Shown: positions 1 to 10,390, counted from the first letter of the stretch. The stretch is 64,000 nt of DNA from Glandiceps talaboti (GCF_964340395.1 NC_135560.1:14302098-14366097), one strand, 5' to 3'. Notes: a model not told the origin generated them from the sequence alone. Numbers and translations are program-made.

Positions 1-497
1 ACTGTTTACAGATTATTTCAAACCTGGCATAAAAAGAGTGTTCAGATTGTGCTGAAAGTTTAGTTTGAAATCAGTTGAGGTGATTGCAGTGTCTTTGTTA
101 AGGCTAGTAAGGACGTTAAATCTACCTGCATTAAATCAAGGTACTTTGCAAGAGTTTCACCACCAACATTATGGTACAAGGTGTAGAAAGCTATAGAAGT
201 GTTACCGGATTTCCATCCTCTGCTACCAGGGTTAATACCCACCAAAATTATGGTACAACTAATACAAGATATGGAAATCTATGAAAGTTTTACTTGATTT
301 CCCTGCCTCTAAGTCATAAAATTATGGTATGGAACTATGCAAAGTTTACTAGATTTATTTCCCTTCTGTTATACTGGAGTTCCTTAACCTTAGTAAAACA
401 TTAGGTGTTAGGGGGTTTTCTTATCTAACCCATGTGTTTGGAATGCTTCATTTTATTGTAAATTTTTATAATTCTAAATGTCTTTCTATATTCACAG
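1..497. other. Probable upstream intron of gene 1
   Basis: No coding exon is visible. The stretch ends in a good 3' splice site (pyrimidine-rich tract, then TTCACAG at about 491-497), so it is probably the last part of a 5' intron whose upstream exon lies outside the window. It contains about three degenerate copies of a unit starting ATTATGGTA (near 168, 247 and 320). Confidence 0.5.
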
Positions 498-615
498 ATC
501 AGAATCTGATGTGAAGTACTCTCTCCACAGTACATAGAATGCAATAGAAGTGAAGCAGTTCAACGTCATCATCCCACTCCATAATTTATTTCAACTATAA
601 CTTCCTCACCACAAA
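498..615 (+). other. 5' UTR part of gene 1 exon 1
   Basis: Follows the acceptor ending at 497. An in-frame TAA at 598-600 lies just before the ATG at 616, so this stretch is not coding in the gene 1 frame and the start is fixed at 616. The ATG context is CAAAATGG (A at -3, G at +4), which is strong. Confidence 0.6.
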
Positions 616-1006
616 ATGGCTTTGAATTCAAGTCAACGTCTGCAAGACACGTTAACAAGCAGTGTTAATACATCATCCTTTCCGAACATGTCTCACAGCA
701 CACTTCATAGATCATTTAACCAGTCAACAAATGAAAGTAAAAACAGACAATACACCTCGGCATCGCAGGCACTAGATGCGTATATTAGTGATTTTGAAAA
801 GAGCCACGGCAGCATCCCCAGTAGTTTCATCAAATCAGTGGAACTCTCACACTCACCGAAATCTGCGTTTGACCAGACCAGTGATAGAAGTCTTACTACT
901 GGAAGCAGTAGAGGCGTGAAGGGTGAATTCCAAAAGTATAAAGTCAAGAAGCTTATAGATCGGTCTTACAGGCAGATCTTGAGAGCTGATACAGAGAGGT
1001 ACAAAG
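616..1006 (+). CDS. LAS2: Gene 1 coding exon 1 (residues 1-130)
   Basis: Starts at the ATG fixed by the in-frame stop at 598. Ends AAAG|GTAAGA, a strong donor, leaving one base (phase 1). The open frame runs on into the intron to a stop at about 1041, which is not part of the spliced message. It encodes the N-terminal LAS2-like block. Confidence 0.85.
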
Positions 1007-4000
1007 GTAAGATGGAATTAGAACTCATGATAAATACATAGATGTGTCGTAAGAATGAAAGAGAAATGAATGATTTACTGTATTTAACAAGTCTCTCCTT
1101 AAGACTTGTAATTTTGGGCAAATTGTAAAAGTTCAATTTTAGTCATCCACAATAAACTCATGAAAAAACCATCATGAAAAAAAACTTTTTTTTTATGATG
1201 ATTATAAATACTAAATAATTTATTAAATCTAGAAGTATTGAAATTATAGTCACAGTGTAGAATGTTTTTCAGACTTTTGCAAATACAAGAATTTAAAGAG
1301 ACTCAACCTGAATTTATAAACTTTTTATTCAAGTGAAAATACTTGTCAACATAAGACAACATTCCAGTATATTGTTAATGCTGACGCATATCTTCTATAA
1401 CATTACAATTGTCTTCTGGTATGGTTAGAACAGTTGATTGCATAGTAGGGATTTCCTGAACATTTTTGATATGTATGATAAATTACGTCATCAGATCGTT
1501 TATGAGTTACATCTTAATACCAGGTTTGAGTTCAGTCAATTACAAGTGATGATTAAGTGTACTTCAGTAAGTGCAATACCGCAAACAACTTTTAGATATG
1601 CAACAAATACTATGCCTAAAGCCATATAAACTCAGCTTGTGCCCCATTAACGTTGAATATTATTAATCAGCTACTTTGAGTGTTGTAGTTTGCTGATGGA
1701 TTGCCTTTTTTGTAGGAGTATTACAGAGGCTGTTTTTATTTGAGTAAATGATTCTTGGATTTCTATTTTCAGCTAGGGAATTGTTACATGCTAGTCAGCA
1801 TCTCAATGAGAGTTCACTGGATAATCATTCATCTGTCATCTCACACCAACCCACTGATGTTACCTTAGACACAGAAGCACTTGTGTCTGCCCCATCATGC
1901 CCATCTCAAAGACCACCCTACCAATCACAACGACAAACACATGTACCCAACCGATTTAGATCTGAAAGTCTAGTTAATCTTTCTACGAGATCGGATAACT
2001 CAAACAGTGCACAGCAAACGAAGAGACTTGCTGCGTCCTACCATACTCCGTCAACCATACGACAGAGTACACCAGCACGATTTGATCACTTGTCACCGCC
2101 AGGTGGTAGGCCAGCACCCAGCTGGATTCAAGAGTTGGACGCGTGTGATGGTCACCCAGCACCGAGCTGGATCAATGATCTTGAGACATCCAGTATACGA
2201 TGTGCACCCAGCTGGATTCACGAGCTTGAAACATCCACTGTTAATAACGTACCACATTGGATACAGGACTTAGATATCTCAAACATTAGTACGATTACCC
2301 AGAGTAGTGTACAGCAATGGAATTCTACTGGTAGGCATGCCAGTAAACCAAGTGATGACGACAGGTTACTGAAACGCTATGGTTCAACCAGCGATCTTTT
2401 GATGAGCGATGCCTCTGACTGGACACGTGACGACGATTTGTTACACGTTCCCAAAGCTCCGAGGCTTATGCAAAGTAAAACAGACAGACATTATCAGGCA
2501 CATTCCAAAAAGGAACCCAAGTTTAGAAGAAAGTTGCTGACAACTCCCGAAAAGAATTATATTAAGAATGGCTTGTATAGATGTACACTACAAGATGAAA
2601 ATAAACTCAGTTGCCACAAGGATGATTCCGTCATTTCAAGTTACACCGGGAAGAGACCAGCCCACAAATATGGGAATTATGCTAGGGATGATAGTGACAT
2701 TTCCTCTGTTTATCATTCAAGGAGAAGATCTCTGTGTCAAAGACCACTGCAAGCAGTTCATGACCTTGGGAACAATAGCTACAGCAGTAGATATGATTCA
2801 AGTAAGAGTTATTTAAAGAGAGCCCATTCCTATTCCAGAATCTCTTCCACGAACACTGATGATTTGTTAAATACCCCACCAAAGGCAAGACAATGGAAAC
2901 AGAAATCTACGTTCAGCCAACCGAGACAAAATGCTAGTGTTGATACCGTTTCTATGGACACAGAGCTACTTCTTCAGCAGCCTGCCCTTCCAGTCAGTGA
3001 TACACTTCCCTTGAGTTACAGCAGTACTGATGCAGGATTCAGAGGGAGCAGAAGTAGTAGTGGTATGTGTATTTAAAGTTCTATACTGTATGTTTTTCTT
3101 CTGCAAAGATCTTTGATATATTTGTTCATAACTTGCATATCTTTACTGCCCTGATGATGCTCTGTTAACAGGACAAAAGTTAGTCAGAACTTATGGAAAC
3201 CCTTTGAGTTGAGTGTTGTTGAGCCATTTGTGTTCATAACTTATATATGCACATGAAACCAGAAATGTATCACTTGAATTTTTCATGTTTGTTTTGGCCA
3301 CTAGAAGTGGTTTCAATGCAGTTCTTCTGAAAGTTGAAAACAAACTGTGTACTGAAATCATAATTTACATGTACCACATTGCAATATCAATGTATAATTT
3401 TCAAAAATTCTAAATTTCAATTTCAGAAAATATTGAATTTTTTTTCACTTTTTTTTTCAACAAGATATAAATGTGTTCATAGATATTGTCATATGTTGGT
3501 AAATTGTATCTATCCATTTTAAAGGCAATAATGGATATATTTATTTATTTTTACAGGTGCAAAGAATTATAGCACACCAGACAGAACCAAGGCAATACCA
3601 GGCGTAGATGATAACTTGAAATCTAAAGCTAATCTTACAACCAGTCCACTCACTGAAGATGTGTTAGATGGGGACCGATCATGGGAGAAAAATATACCAA
3701 TGCTGTAAGTTAAGATATGAATCAATATTTTTATTCAATATATTGTATGTTACTATGTATATATGTCATATTCTAGTTATCTGCCTTGTCATTTTGCGAA
3801 ATGAACGTCACAAATCCCACACAAGAAAAAATTAGGGCTAAATCATATGAGAGCATGGTAAGCTGTTAACAACATCAAAATGTGGCTAGTAAAACAACTC
3901 CCTGAGTACCGAAAACCTCTGTGATCTGCCGCAAAGTTAGCAGGATGTTTTGACTGGTTAAGAATGCCACTAACGTTTTCCCTGAATAACTGGGAAATTT

Positions 4001-7000
4001 GGATTTGTTCAAAGTTGGCTTAACTACTCAGTCATCATGGTCTCCATTTGTGGTCCATAGCTGCTTCTAAACAGCACTCCTAGTGGCCAAACTGTAAAAT
4101 CTTTTGTCTTTCTAATAATGGGTATATGATGTGTATTTCTATCAAGTTCTTTCGTAAAATTGATACAGAAAGAATGAGATACAAAAAACAGCAAAGAGAC
4201 ATTGGCACATATTGTTCCAGCACAAGCCATATTTTTATTTAAGAAGTCAGGCATAGAGGGCGCCTTAACAATTGCCATTCACTTGGTTTATATCTCTGAC
4301 TAGCTGCTGTACTTTGCCAAAATAAGACAGTTTTACTAAATAGCAATGTATGAAATTTTATCTTTTTATTTATGTTTAGACATTTCTAAGGTTGTTAGTT
4401 AATAAACAAAACTAAAAATAGGATTGACTTAGTTATTTCATAAAAATTCCTGAGGCTTTCAAAGATGGATACACCTGATGTGCAAGAGCTGTGTTTCTGA
4501 CATGTGATGTTCTTTTGTTTCAAGGAAACCACCAAGACACATCAATAACCAAGGCAAACCAGTTTCAGGTGTCGGTAAATCTGGTATAATCGATAAGTTC
4601 CTGGAAGATTGCCTCCAATCGGACCAAGAAAATGTGAGTACAACACATCACTCACCTATAGCAACTAGCACACCTGTCAACAAAAGTAGATGTAAATTAG
4701 ACAATGACCTCGCTCTCAAAAAAATGGTAAATCACAGCAAACAAATAAGACGTCATGCTACAAAGTCCAGTCACACAAGATATAGAAAGATACTAAAGTT
4801 TTCTGCCAGTATGAGCTGGAAATGGTCTCAGGAGATTGTCAAGAATAAGAAAAACATCATCAACAGTTTCATAGAGGAGTGTCTAGAATCGTCCTCTTCC
4901 TGTAACTCATCTGACAACAGTTCACAAGTTGAAGTGCCATCTGACGTACCACGTATGACTTCAACACAGGTTGAGGAGTCATAGCCCTATCATCATCAAC
5001 AATTGTCTGGAGCTGATAACAACAACTTTAAGGTATAAAAGCAGTGAAACTAGTAGAAAATCGGTGTGAAACTATTTAAAGGGGAACACGACTCAAGGAA
5101 TGTTGGCATGTTGTGTCAAATTTATGTTATTGAGAGTCATTTCATGATTTTTACATTCCTTGATTGCCAAGAAAAGCTGAGTTGAATCTTGTTTTCAATC
5201 ATGTGTAGTTTCTGTGTTTCTTAGTTTCACATACTGCCTCTTGGGAGTCAGTAGACATGAATATGCAACAGCTGAATAAATATTCATGATGTAGAAGGGG
5301 GCATGCTACATACACAAAACCCTTTCAATGCCATAAAGGTTTTGTACAGACTGAGATTCATTCCTTTTCTCACTTGTTACACTAGTTTGTAAGGTACACT
5401 ATGATGGGGTGCCCTCACACATCGGTCAATCCTTGGCTAGAGCAGGCCATTGAGAGCGGAGTGACATAATATGTCTAAAAGTCAATCGTTACACATCATG
5501 AATGTAAATTATATTTAGCTAATGATTAAATCTGCACTAGCTCGGCAACTGGGACATTTTTTTCATCAAATAACAAAAAGATATGTTCACTTAAAATTGG
5601 TCAATTACTCATGAAACGTCAATATTATCTGTAGGTAGTGTAGTGGCAAGTTTAAATCTTGAACGAAAGCTTGGTTTTGAATTTGTCACCATGTTAAAAC
5701 TGTAGTAGTTGTAACTGGGGTATAATTTTTCATTCAGAAAACCATAATATGTTCACAGAAAATTTTTAATATACCAGTAAGTAGACATGTACATATTAAT
5801 CATTGGTCTATATAATCCATAAGTAGTACAGAAACAGGTTGAAGTCATCATCGCCATTGAGGGCACTGATTTTTGGGTATGGACCCAAAAATCAACTTGA
5901 ATTGAGTTATCCTGTATACCGCTACAGAAAATATGCTTACCTGCAGGTGATGCAATACTCTCAGAGTGTACAATATTATGAGTATGTTATTGTACCCAAC
6001 AAAACATTTTTAAAAAACGTTCCAGTTGCAGCCAGTGCAACTTTAACAGGAGTGTCAGCCATGATGAACCTTGCAGTTTAAAGGTTTTGTATGGCATCAA
6101 CATGGAATTCAAAGTACTTGATGATTTATAGATGTGTGACTGTGATTGTGATTGTATGTGTCACAGGATGAACCCAGACTTACAGGAGGAGAACAACCAG
6201 GTCCTGTAGAAACTTTAAAAAAGATGTTATTTACTATGCAAAGTGTAGCAGCAGTAGATAATGATGACGATGATGACACACAGGATAACAAAGATGGTGA
6301 TGGTGGTGATGTCGCTAGTTGCAAAGACAGTTTGGCAAGTGTAAGTTAAATTTTAGATTTCAGTTTTACTTAATATACATTATGAAAAATTTACCATTGC
6401 TTTGCGTTGATACAACAGACTGTTTGATATGTTGACAAGATTATTGTAATATTCCGCTTTCCCAGTTTGCAGCCAGTTTTGAAAGAATTGTTGTATGATG
6501 TTCTGAATCATACCCCAGGGTGTAGTTTGGGTGGCGATTAAAGCTGCACTACCTGTACCTGAGATATTATTTTTTTTTATCCAACAACCATCAATATATT
6601 CACTAAAATTGTTAAAATACCAATAATTAGACATTGTACATGTACATGAGAGGTCTATTTTATCTATAAGTAGTATAGTAATAAGTAGAAATTGTGATTC
6701 AATGAGGGTGCTGAATTTTAGGTATGGACCTAAAAATCAATTTGATTGGATATATTGTAACATACTGTGTGTACTGCTACAGAAATGTGTTTACCCACAG
6801 TTGATTCAATACTTTCAAGATGTACGATATTACAATTCAGGTCATTATGTCTGATAAAACAGTTTTCAGAAATATTACAGCTACAGCTAGTGCACCTTTA
6901 AGACCAAAATGTCAAAACACAAATGACAAATCAAGCAGAAATAAAGATCATATCAAACATATAGCTAACCTAAACATCAGATTTTAATCAGATTGATTTT

Positions 7001-7561
7001 GTATAAATTCTGTCATCCTTGTTCAGGAATGCTTTGTAACCATGGAAACTATTCTTTGTTTTTCAGTCTCCTTCAGAAATCCCGACAAGAAGATTTGAAA
7101 ATGAGTCTGGAAGACAGTCTTTACAAAAGTAAGAACACATAATTTTATCGAAATTGAAAATAATTTAGTTTTAATAGTCTGATCACAGACAATGGAGGTT
7201 TTAAGCATTGTCTATGGTATGAGGGACCATCAATTAAATTCTTTGTTTGCCGTCAACATGTGGGTAGGTTTGTCGGTAGATTTAGAATTTGTTCAAATAC
7301 AATAATTTGGCTTGAGTATGGTTTAATTGGTTTTAGTAAATTGGCAACACACTGATCATAAGAGTCCGAGGCAGACACTTGATTGGAAGTGAAGTCATGG
7401 AAATATGTTGTGTATTTTTACTTCCGGCATGATTGCTAATAAAGAAATATGATTCTGTCTACAGAGCAATGCAGCATCTCGTCAGACTGAAGACGTTGGT
7501 CCACAAAGATAATAATGATACTAAAAGTGAAACAGGATCCCACACAGCATCGCAGGACTAA
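616..7561 (+). CDS. LAS2: LAS2/C18orf54-like protein, seven coding exons
   Basis: Join 616-1006, 1773-3062, 3557-3704, 4525-4633, 6167-6340, 7067-7128, 7465-7561: 2271 nt, 756 aa plus stop, with all junctions GT-AG and all phases fitting. Visible parts are a Ser/Asn-rich N-terminus with SASQALDAYISDFEKSHG at residues 48-65; ARELLHASQHLNES at 131-144; a four-fold 15-aa repeat with APSWI(Q/N/H)(E/D)L(D/E) cores at about 244-298; a Ser/Arg-rich disordered middle; GIIDKFLEDCL just before 646; PGPVETLKKMLFTMQ at about 657-671; and a final predicted helix AMQHLVRLKTLVH at about 726-738. I judge the N-terminal SAS-DAYI-DFE block and the PGPVE-LK-ML block to be those of the LAS2 family, from recall and not from a search. 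The family has no established biochemical function. There is no signal peptide, membrane segment or enzyme motif. It is larger than the mammalian proteins as I recall them, mostly because of the big second exon. It converges on the GRAM-domain gene. Family assignment is moderate; that this is a real gene is near certain. Confidence 0.72.
1007..1772 (+). other. Gene 1 intron 1
   Basis: Bounded by GTAAGA and TTTTCAG. About 1378-1660 is a dispersed repeat also found inverted at about 43100-43340 and, more diverged, at 23690-23840. A 63-codon open frame there (1438-1629) is repeat sequence. Confidence 0.8.
1378..1660 (+). repeat. Dispersed repeat family A, copy 1
   Basis: Blocks such as GATAAATTACGTCATC and ACCAGGTTTGAGTTCAG recur in reverse orientation at about 43100-43340. 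A looser copy (TTGTCTTCTGGTAATG onwards) is at 23700-23840. No coding capacity recognised. Confidence 0.7.
1773..3062 (+). CDS. LAS2: Gene 1 coding exon 2 (residues 131-560), large exon
   Basis: Acceptor TTTTCAG at 1766-1772; donor AGTG|GTATGT at 3062/3063. It is 1290 nt, phase 1 at both ends, and more than half of the protein. It encodes ARELLHASQHL, a Ser/Pro/Gln-rich stretch, the four 15-aa APSWI repeats, then a basic, Ser/Tyr/Arg-rich region likely to be disordered. Open frames in other phases at 2007-2273 and 2568-2816 are shadows of it. Confidence 0.88.
2096..2275 (+). repeat. Coding tandem repeat, 45 bp x 4
   Basis: Four in-frame 45-nt units give the cores PAPSWIQELD, PAPSWINDLE, CAPSWIHELE and NVPHWIQDLD, spaced exactly 15 residues apart. 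Trp, Ile and Leu plus one or two acidic residues are kept. The pattern resembles an amphipathic short linear motif repeated for avidity. Confidence 0.9.
3063..3556 (+). other. Gene 1 intron 2
   Basis: Spliced GTATGT to TTTACAG. Homopolymer T and A/T-rich tracts; no further feature seen. Confidence 0.8.
3557..3704 (+). CDS. LAS2: Gene 1 coding exon 3
   Basis: Acceptor TTTTACAG ending at 3556; donor CT|GTAAGT at 3704/3705. It is 148 nt, phase 1 in and phase 2 out, encoding residues 561-609 of a polar segment that includes TSPLTEDVLDGDRSWEKN. Confidence 0.82.
3705..4524 (+). other. Gene 1 intron 3
   Basis: Ends TTTGTTTCAAG at 4524. An AGAGGGCGC motif (a CTCF-like core) is at 4255-4263. An 84-codon frame on the minus strand (4024-4278) shows no family resemblance and is ignored. 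Confidence 0.75.
4525..4633 (+). CDS. LAS2: Gene 1 coding exon 4, short form
   Basis: Acceptor CAAG at 4524; donor AAT|GTGAGT at 4633/4634 (full consensus after the junction). It is 109 nt; with the two bases carried in, it ends on a codon border and joins exon 5 in frame. It encodes the GIIDKFLEDCLQSDQEN motif (residues to 646). Confidence 0.75.
4634..4984 (+). CDS. LAS2: Alternative 3' extension of gene 1 exon 4
   Basis: The frame stays open for 116 codons past the strong GTGAGT donor and stops at TAG 4982-4984. A second, weaker donor ACACAG|GTTGAG at 4969/4970 is in the same phase (phase 0) and would add 112 residues and continue into exon 5. The extra segment is basic and Ser-rich and contains NIINSFIEECLESSSS, resembling GIIDKFLEDCLQSDQ of the short exon. 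So long an open stretch in AT-rich DNA, with that match, argues that it is coding. It may be a long isoform (about 868 aa) or an alternative C-terminus ending VEES. Confidence 0.5.
   Translation: MSTTHHSPIATSTPVNKSRCKLDNDLALKKMVNHSKQIRRHATKSSHTRYRKILKFSASMSWKWSQEIVKNKKNIINSFIEECLESSSSCNSSDNSSQVEVPSDVPRMTSTQVEES
5385..5475 (+). repeat. Dispersed repeat C, copy 1
   Basis: The block GTAAGGTACACTATGATGGG, followed by a GTGCCCTCACACATCGGTCAA-like stretch, recurs inverted at about 10300-10385 and direct at 62866-62975. Confidence 0.7.
5526..6045 (+). mobile_element. TTAA-ended MITE-like elements (family B), copy 1, nested or composite
   Basis: A terminal-type sequence starts at 5526 (TTAAATCTGCACTAGCT) and again at about 5694 (TTAAAACTGTAGTAGTTGTA). 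The right end at 6025-6045 reads GCAGCCAGTGCAACTTTAA, the inverse of the left end. Inside is the AATCAACTTGAATTGAGTTA type sequence shared with 6700-6860 and 8930-9040. Ends in TTAA/TTAA suggest a piggyBac-like TTAA target, which is inference. The open frame 5839-6081 is element sequence. Confidence 0.6.
6167..6340 (+). CDS. LAS2: Gene 1 coding exon 5, conserved PGPVE block
   Basis: Acceptor GTGTCACAG at 6166; donor GCAAGT|GTAAGT at 6340/6341. It is 174 nt, phase 0 at both ends. It encodes DEPRLTGGEQ, then PGPVETLKKMLFTMQSV, probably an amphipathic helix and the best conserved C-terminal block, then an acidic Asp run. Confidence 0.85.
6341..7066 (+). other. Gene 1 intron 5
   Basis: Largely occupied by MITE-like family B copy 2 (6538-6902). 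Ends TTTTTCAG at 7066. Confidence 0.8.
6538..6902 (+). mobile_element. MITE-like element family B, copy 2
   Basis: The left end TTAAAGCTGCACTACCTGTA and the right end GCTACAGCTAGTGCACCTTTAA are near-perfect inverted repeats, about 364 bp apart. The body matches copy 1 in the preceding intron and the fragment at 8900-9110. No transposase frame. Confidence 0.72.
7067..7128 (+). CDS. LAS2: Gene 1 coding exon 6
   Basis: Acceptor TTTTTCAG at 7066; donor CAAAA|GTAAGA at 7128/7129. It is 62 nt, phase 0 in and 2 out, encoding SPSEIPTRRFENESGRQSLQ. Confidence 0.82.
7129..7464 (+). other. Gene 1 intron 6
   Basis: Spliced GTAAGA to GTCTACAG. Contains at about 7228-7290 a block (TCAATTAAATTCTTTGTTTG, then GGTAGGTTTGTCG) that recurs at 36478-36530 in an intron of gene 2. 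Confidence 0.78.
7465..7561 (+). CDS. LAS2: Gene 1 terminal coding exon 7
   Basis: Acceptor CTACAG at 7464. With two bases carried in it reads KAMQHLVRLKTLVHKDNN and on to GSHTASQD, then TAA at 7559-7561. The stretch from about 7495 is also the first unit of the tandem array that follows, so the protein tail is repeat-derived or has seeded the array. Confidence 0.82.
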
Positions 7562-8110
7562 ATCTAGCTGCAGTATGGCATAAACTGTATATATGTGATC
7601 AAGTTGGTTGACAACAATGCTAAGGACACTGCACGGGAAACAGCATGACAAACAGCATCGCAGGACTAAATCTAGCTGCAGTATGGCATAAACTGTACAT
7701 GTGACCAAGTTGGTTGACAACAACGCTATGGAAACTGCATGGGAAACAGCATAACAAACAGCATCGCAGGACTAAATGGTGTAAACTGTCTAACCAAGTT
7801 GGTTCACAATGATAAATTAGACAATGGACACAAAACAGCATCACAAGCAGCATCACAGGACTAAATTTAGCTGCAGTAAACTGTATATATGTATAACTAA
7901 GTTGGTCCACAATAGTGCTAAAAACACAAAGTGAAGCAGCATCACAAACAGCAACACAGAACTAAATATAACTGCAGTGTGATGTAAACTTTATATCCAT
8001 CAATTACGTTGGTTCAACACCAACAAAACTGAAAGTGAAACAGCAACACAAACAGCAACACTGGACTGAATATAACTGCAGTAAATTGTATACAGTAGCC
8101 AAGAATTAGT
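7493..8110 (+). repeat. Six-unit tandem array, about 100 bp, from the gene 1 stop region into the 3' UTR
   Basis: GTTGGT marks the unit starts at 7495, 7603, 7709, 7798, 7901 and 8008 (spacings 108, 106, 89, 103, 107). Each unit has ACAGCA(T/A)C then CA(G/C)(G/A/T)(G/A)ACT(A/G)A, which in unit 1 is the stop codon. Units 1 and 2 match for the whole ACAGCATCGCAGGACTAAAT block and beyond; later units diverge gradually. Confidence 0.88.
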
Positions 8111-8387
8111 CGATGTTTATAGGTGAAATGTAATTCAACTAAGATGACATAACACCGCCTCATAATATGAGCGATTCAGAATCAAATGATAGGTAATTAA
8201 GATGTATCTATTATAACAATATACATTTGTTGTTACTGTACTGTGTACACTGGCTTGCTGTCCATAGGTAAACAGGAAAGTGGTACGCTTACCATTTACT
8301 TATTTGTTCTATATTCGTGAAATGCTGAGTGAAATGAATCATTATGCAATCATCCATGCTTCAACAAGCTCAACATAAAATATGTAA

Positions 8388-8393
8388 AATAAA
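8388..8393 (+). terminator. Polyadenylation signal of gene 1
   Basis: AATAAA, the canonical hexamer, about 830 bases after the stop, followed shortly by a T/G-containing stretch. It would give a 3' UTR of about 0.85 kb containing the tandem array. Confidence 0.55.
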
Positions 8394-8894
8394 ATTGTGA
8401 AAAAAAATTCATTGCAGTTACAGCGACCAGGGCTTTAAACCTAACAACAATGCATAGAATTACTACTTTTCTGCACAGAAAAATATTTTTATCTTAAAAA
8501 TTCAAAAGAAAATGAATTTGATGTAATATATTTATAGAGGTCTTTTTAATTGTATCTGTACATTTTCTAAAATATGTGATTTATTGTTGATTTAATGGAC
8601 TATTTTACAAACAACAAGATTAATACAGATTGTGATTCCTGTATTAAGTTATATTTCCACTAATTAATTGGTAGTTATTTGTGTTTTACAACGTGCACAA
8701 TGATTGTTCTTGCAGAATATTTTGGCTATGAAAAGAAGTAGATACTCCTTGTAAGTTTTTCAGCAAGTTATTTGAGGGAAATACAGACAGACATATAAAT
8801 CTAGTTGCAACTTGAGGCTAATTGTTATTCATATATGCTAATTATATTACCATTCATAGATTACAAATTTTGAAATATGCAAATATTGCAGTCT

Positions 8895-9112
8895 GTAATT
8901 CAAATGACAGAGTATGTAACTGTGGACTTGGGGGCGGACGCAAAAATCAATTTGGTTTGGGTTATCATGTATACAGCTACAAAAAATATGTTTACCCACA
9001 GGTGATTCAATACTGTTTAGGATGTACGATATTACAAGTAAGTTATTTTATCTAACAGAACGTTTTCCAAAAAAAAAAATGTTCACTTGAATTGCAGCTA
9101 GTGCAGCTTTGA
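8895..9112 (+). mobile_element. MITE-like family B, copy 3 (partial)
   Basis: The body matches copies 1 and 2 (CAAAAATCAATTTG, then TACAGCTAC, then ACCCACAGGTGATTCAATAC). The right end TTGCAGCTAGTGCAGCTTTGA is a terminal repeat. The left end is not clear. Confidence 0.6.
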
Positions 9113-9402
9113 CAAATATGGTATGTTGTATATTTTGTCTCCACCTTTAATATTTGGTAATCCCTATTTTGAGATATCATAACATAATTAATAATATAAA
9201 AAGAGAAATTTGCTTTCTGTAAGTAAGAAATGTATATCTTTATGTATTAAAATACATTTCCTGGAGTGACGTTTTCCTTAAAATGGACAGAAACTAGTTG
9301 AAGAAATGACGCCCATTGCATGTATTGTTAACAATTTATAATCAGATGTTACTATTTGATTTCCAATCAGTTTAGACCTCTGTGAGAGATTCACATTAAA
9401 GC

Positions 9403-9731
9403 TGCTCTAGTTGTAATAAGCTATTGAATGGATGTTGGTTTAATTAGAGTCTTAAGTAGGGAGACGTCTCTGAAAACTAGTTTATTTGGAGTTCCATGAA
9501 CTTGTAGCGCTGTTGTGGGACTTCCAATGTTTACACTATCTTGATCACAGGGTGATTAAAATTGCACAACAGAGGAACCGCCATCACCCACTTGTGTAAT
9601 CTACCACATTGAAGAATAATAGATTTAGTTTACATCTATCTTTAGTAAACTGAAGGCTCAATTACCAGTGTCGTATATCTAACAAAACATCTTCAGGAAA
9701 AGTTACAGTTTCACCTAGTGCAGCTTTAAAT
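9403..9731 (+). mobile_element. MITE-like family B terminal repeats with a different core
   Basis: The ends TTAAAGCTGCTCTAGTTGTA and CACCTAGTGCAGCTTTAA are inverted repeats of family B. The core (about 9416-9680) instead matches 25866-26130 in the same direction, with over 80% identity by eye. Confidence 0.65.
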
Positions 9732-10059
9732 TTATGGTGTTAGTACTCCTTCAAGTCAGTAAAGTAATAATTCAAGGTACTCTACATTCAGTTTGAGAAA
9801 ATTAAACAATTCCTACCTTTACTTTTGAAATTAGTACTCCTTGTAATTTATCATTTAGAAGAGAAAATAAATGGTCACAGACCAAACTTGTCAGATCTGA
9901 CACCTTAGCTACCCTTGTCTATTTATATATATATATCTATTCATGCATTAAAATATGGTTCATAGCCCATAATGCTTTGCAACAACATGGTACCTGGTAG
10001 TCTCGCTATCCCTCCACAACATTTCATTATACAAAACAATTACACTTTGTTATGCCTCC

Positions 10060-10230
<171 letters not shown>

Positions 10231-10299
10231 ACAAGGCAAGTCATACACAAGCTAATAAATATTAATGCCGACATGCTACACTCTATACTGTCAGATATG

Positions 10300-10390
10300 T
10301 TGTGTCACACTGGTCTCCTCCCTCCTCTCTGAGAGGGGTTGACCGATGTGTCAGGGTGCCTGTCATGGTGTACCTTACAGACTAAATACA
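10300..10390 (-). repeat. Dispersed repeat C, copy 2
   Basis: Minus-strand reading has GTAAGGTACACCATGACAGG and CACATCGGTCAACCCC, matching 5385-5475 and 62866-62975. Confidence 0.68.

Larger units (their letters stand above)
4985..6166 (+). other. Gene 1 intron 4
   Basis: Holds a copy of the palindrome-bearing dispersed repeat C at about 5385-5475 and one or two TTAA-ended MITE-like elements (5526-6045). Ends GTGTCACAG at 6166. Confidence 0.75.
8411..9970. other. Intergenic, repeat-derived
   Basis: No gene seen. Contains fragments of MITE-like family B (about 8900-9110 and 9403-9731). The rest is AT-rich without recognisable signal. Confidence 0.6.
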
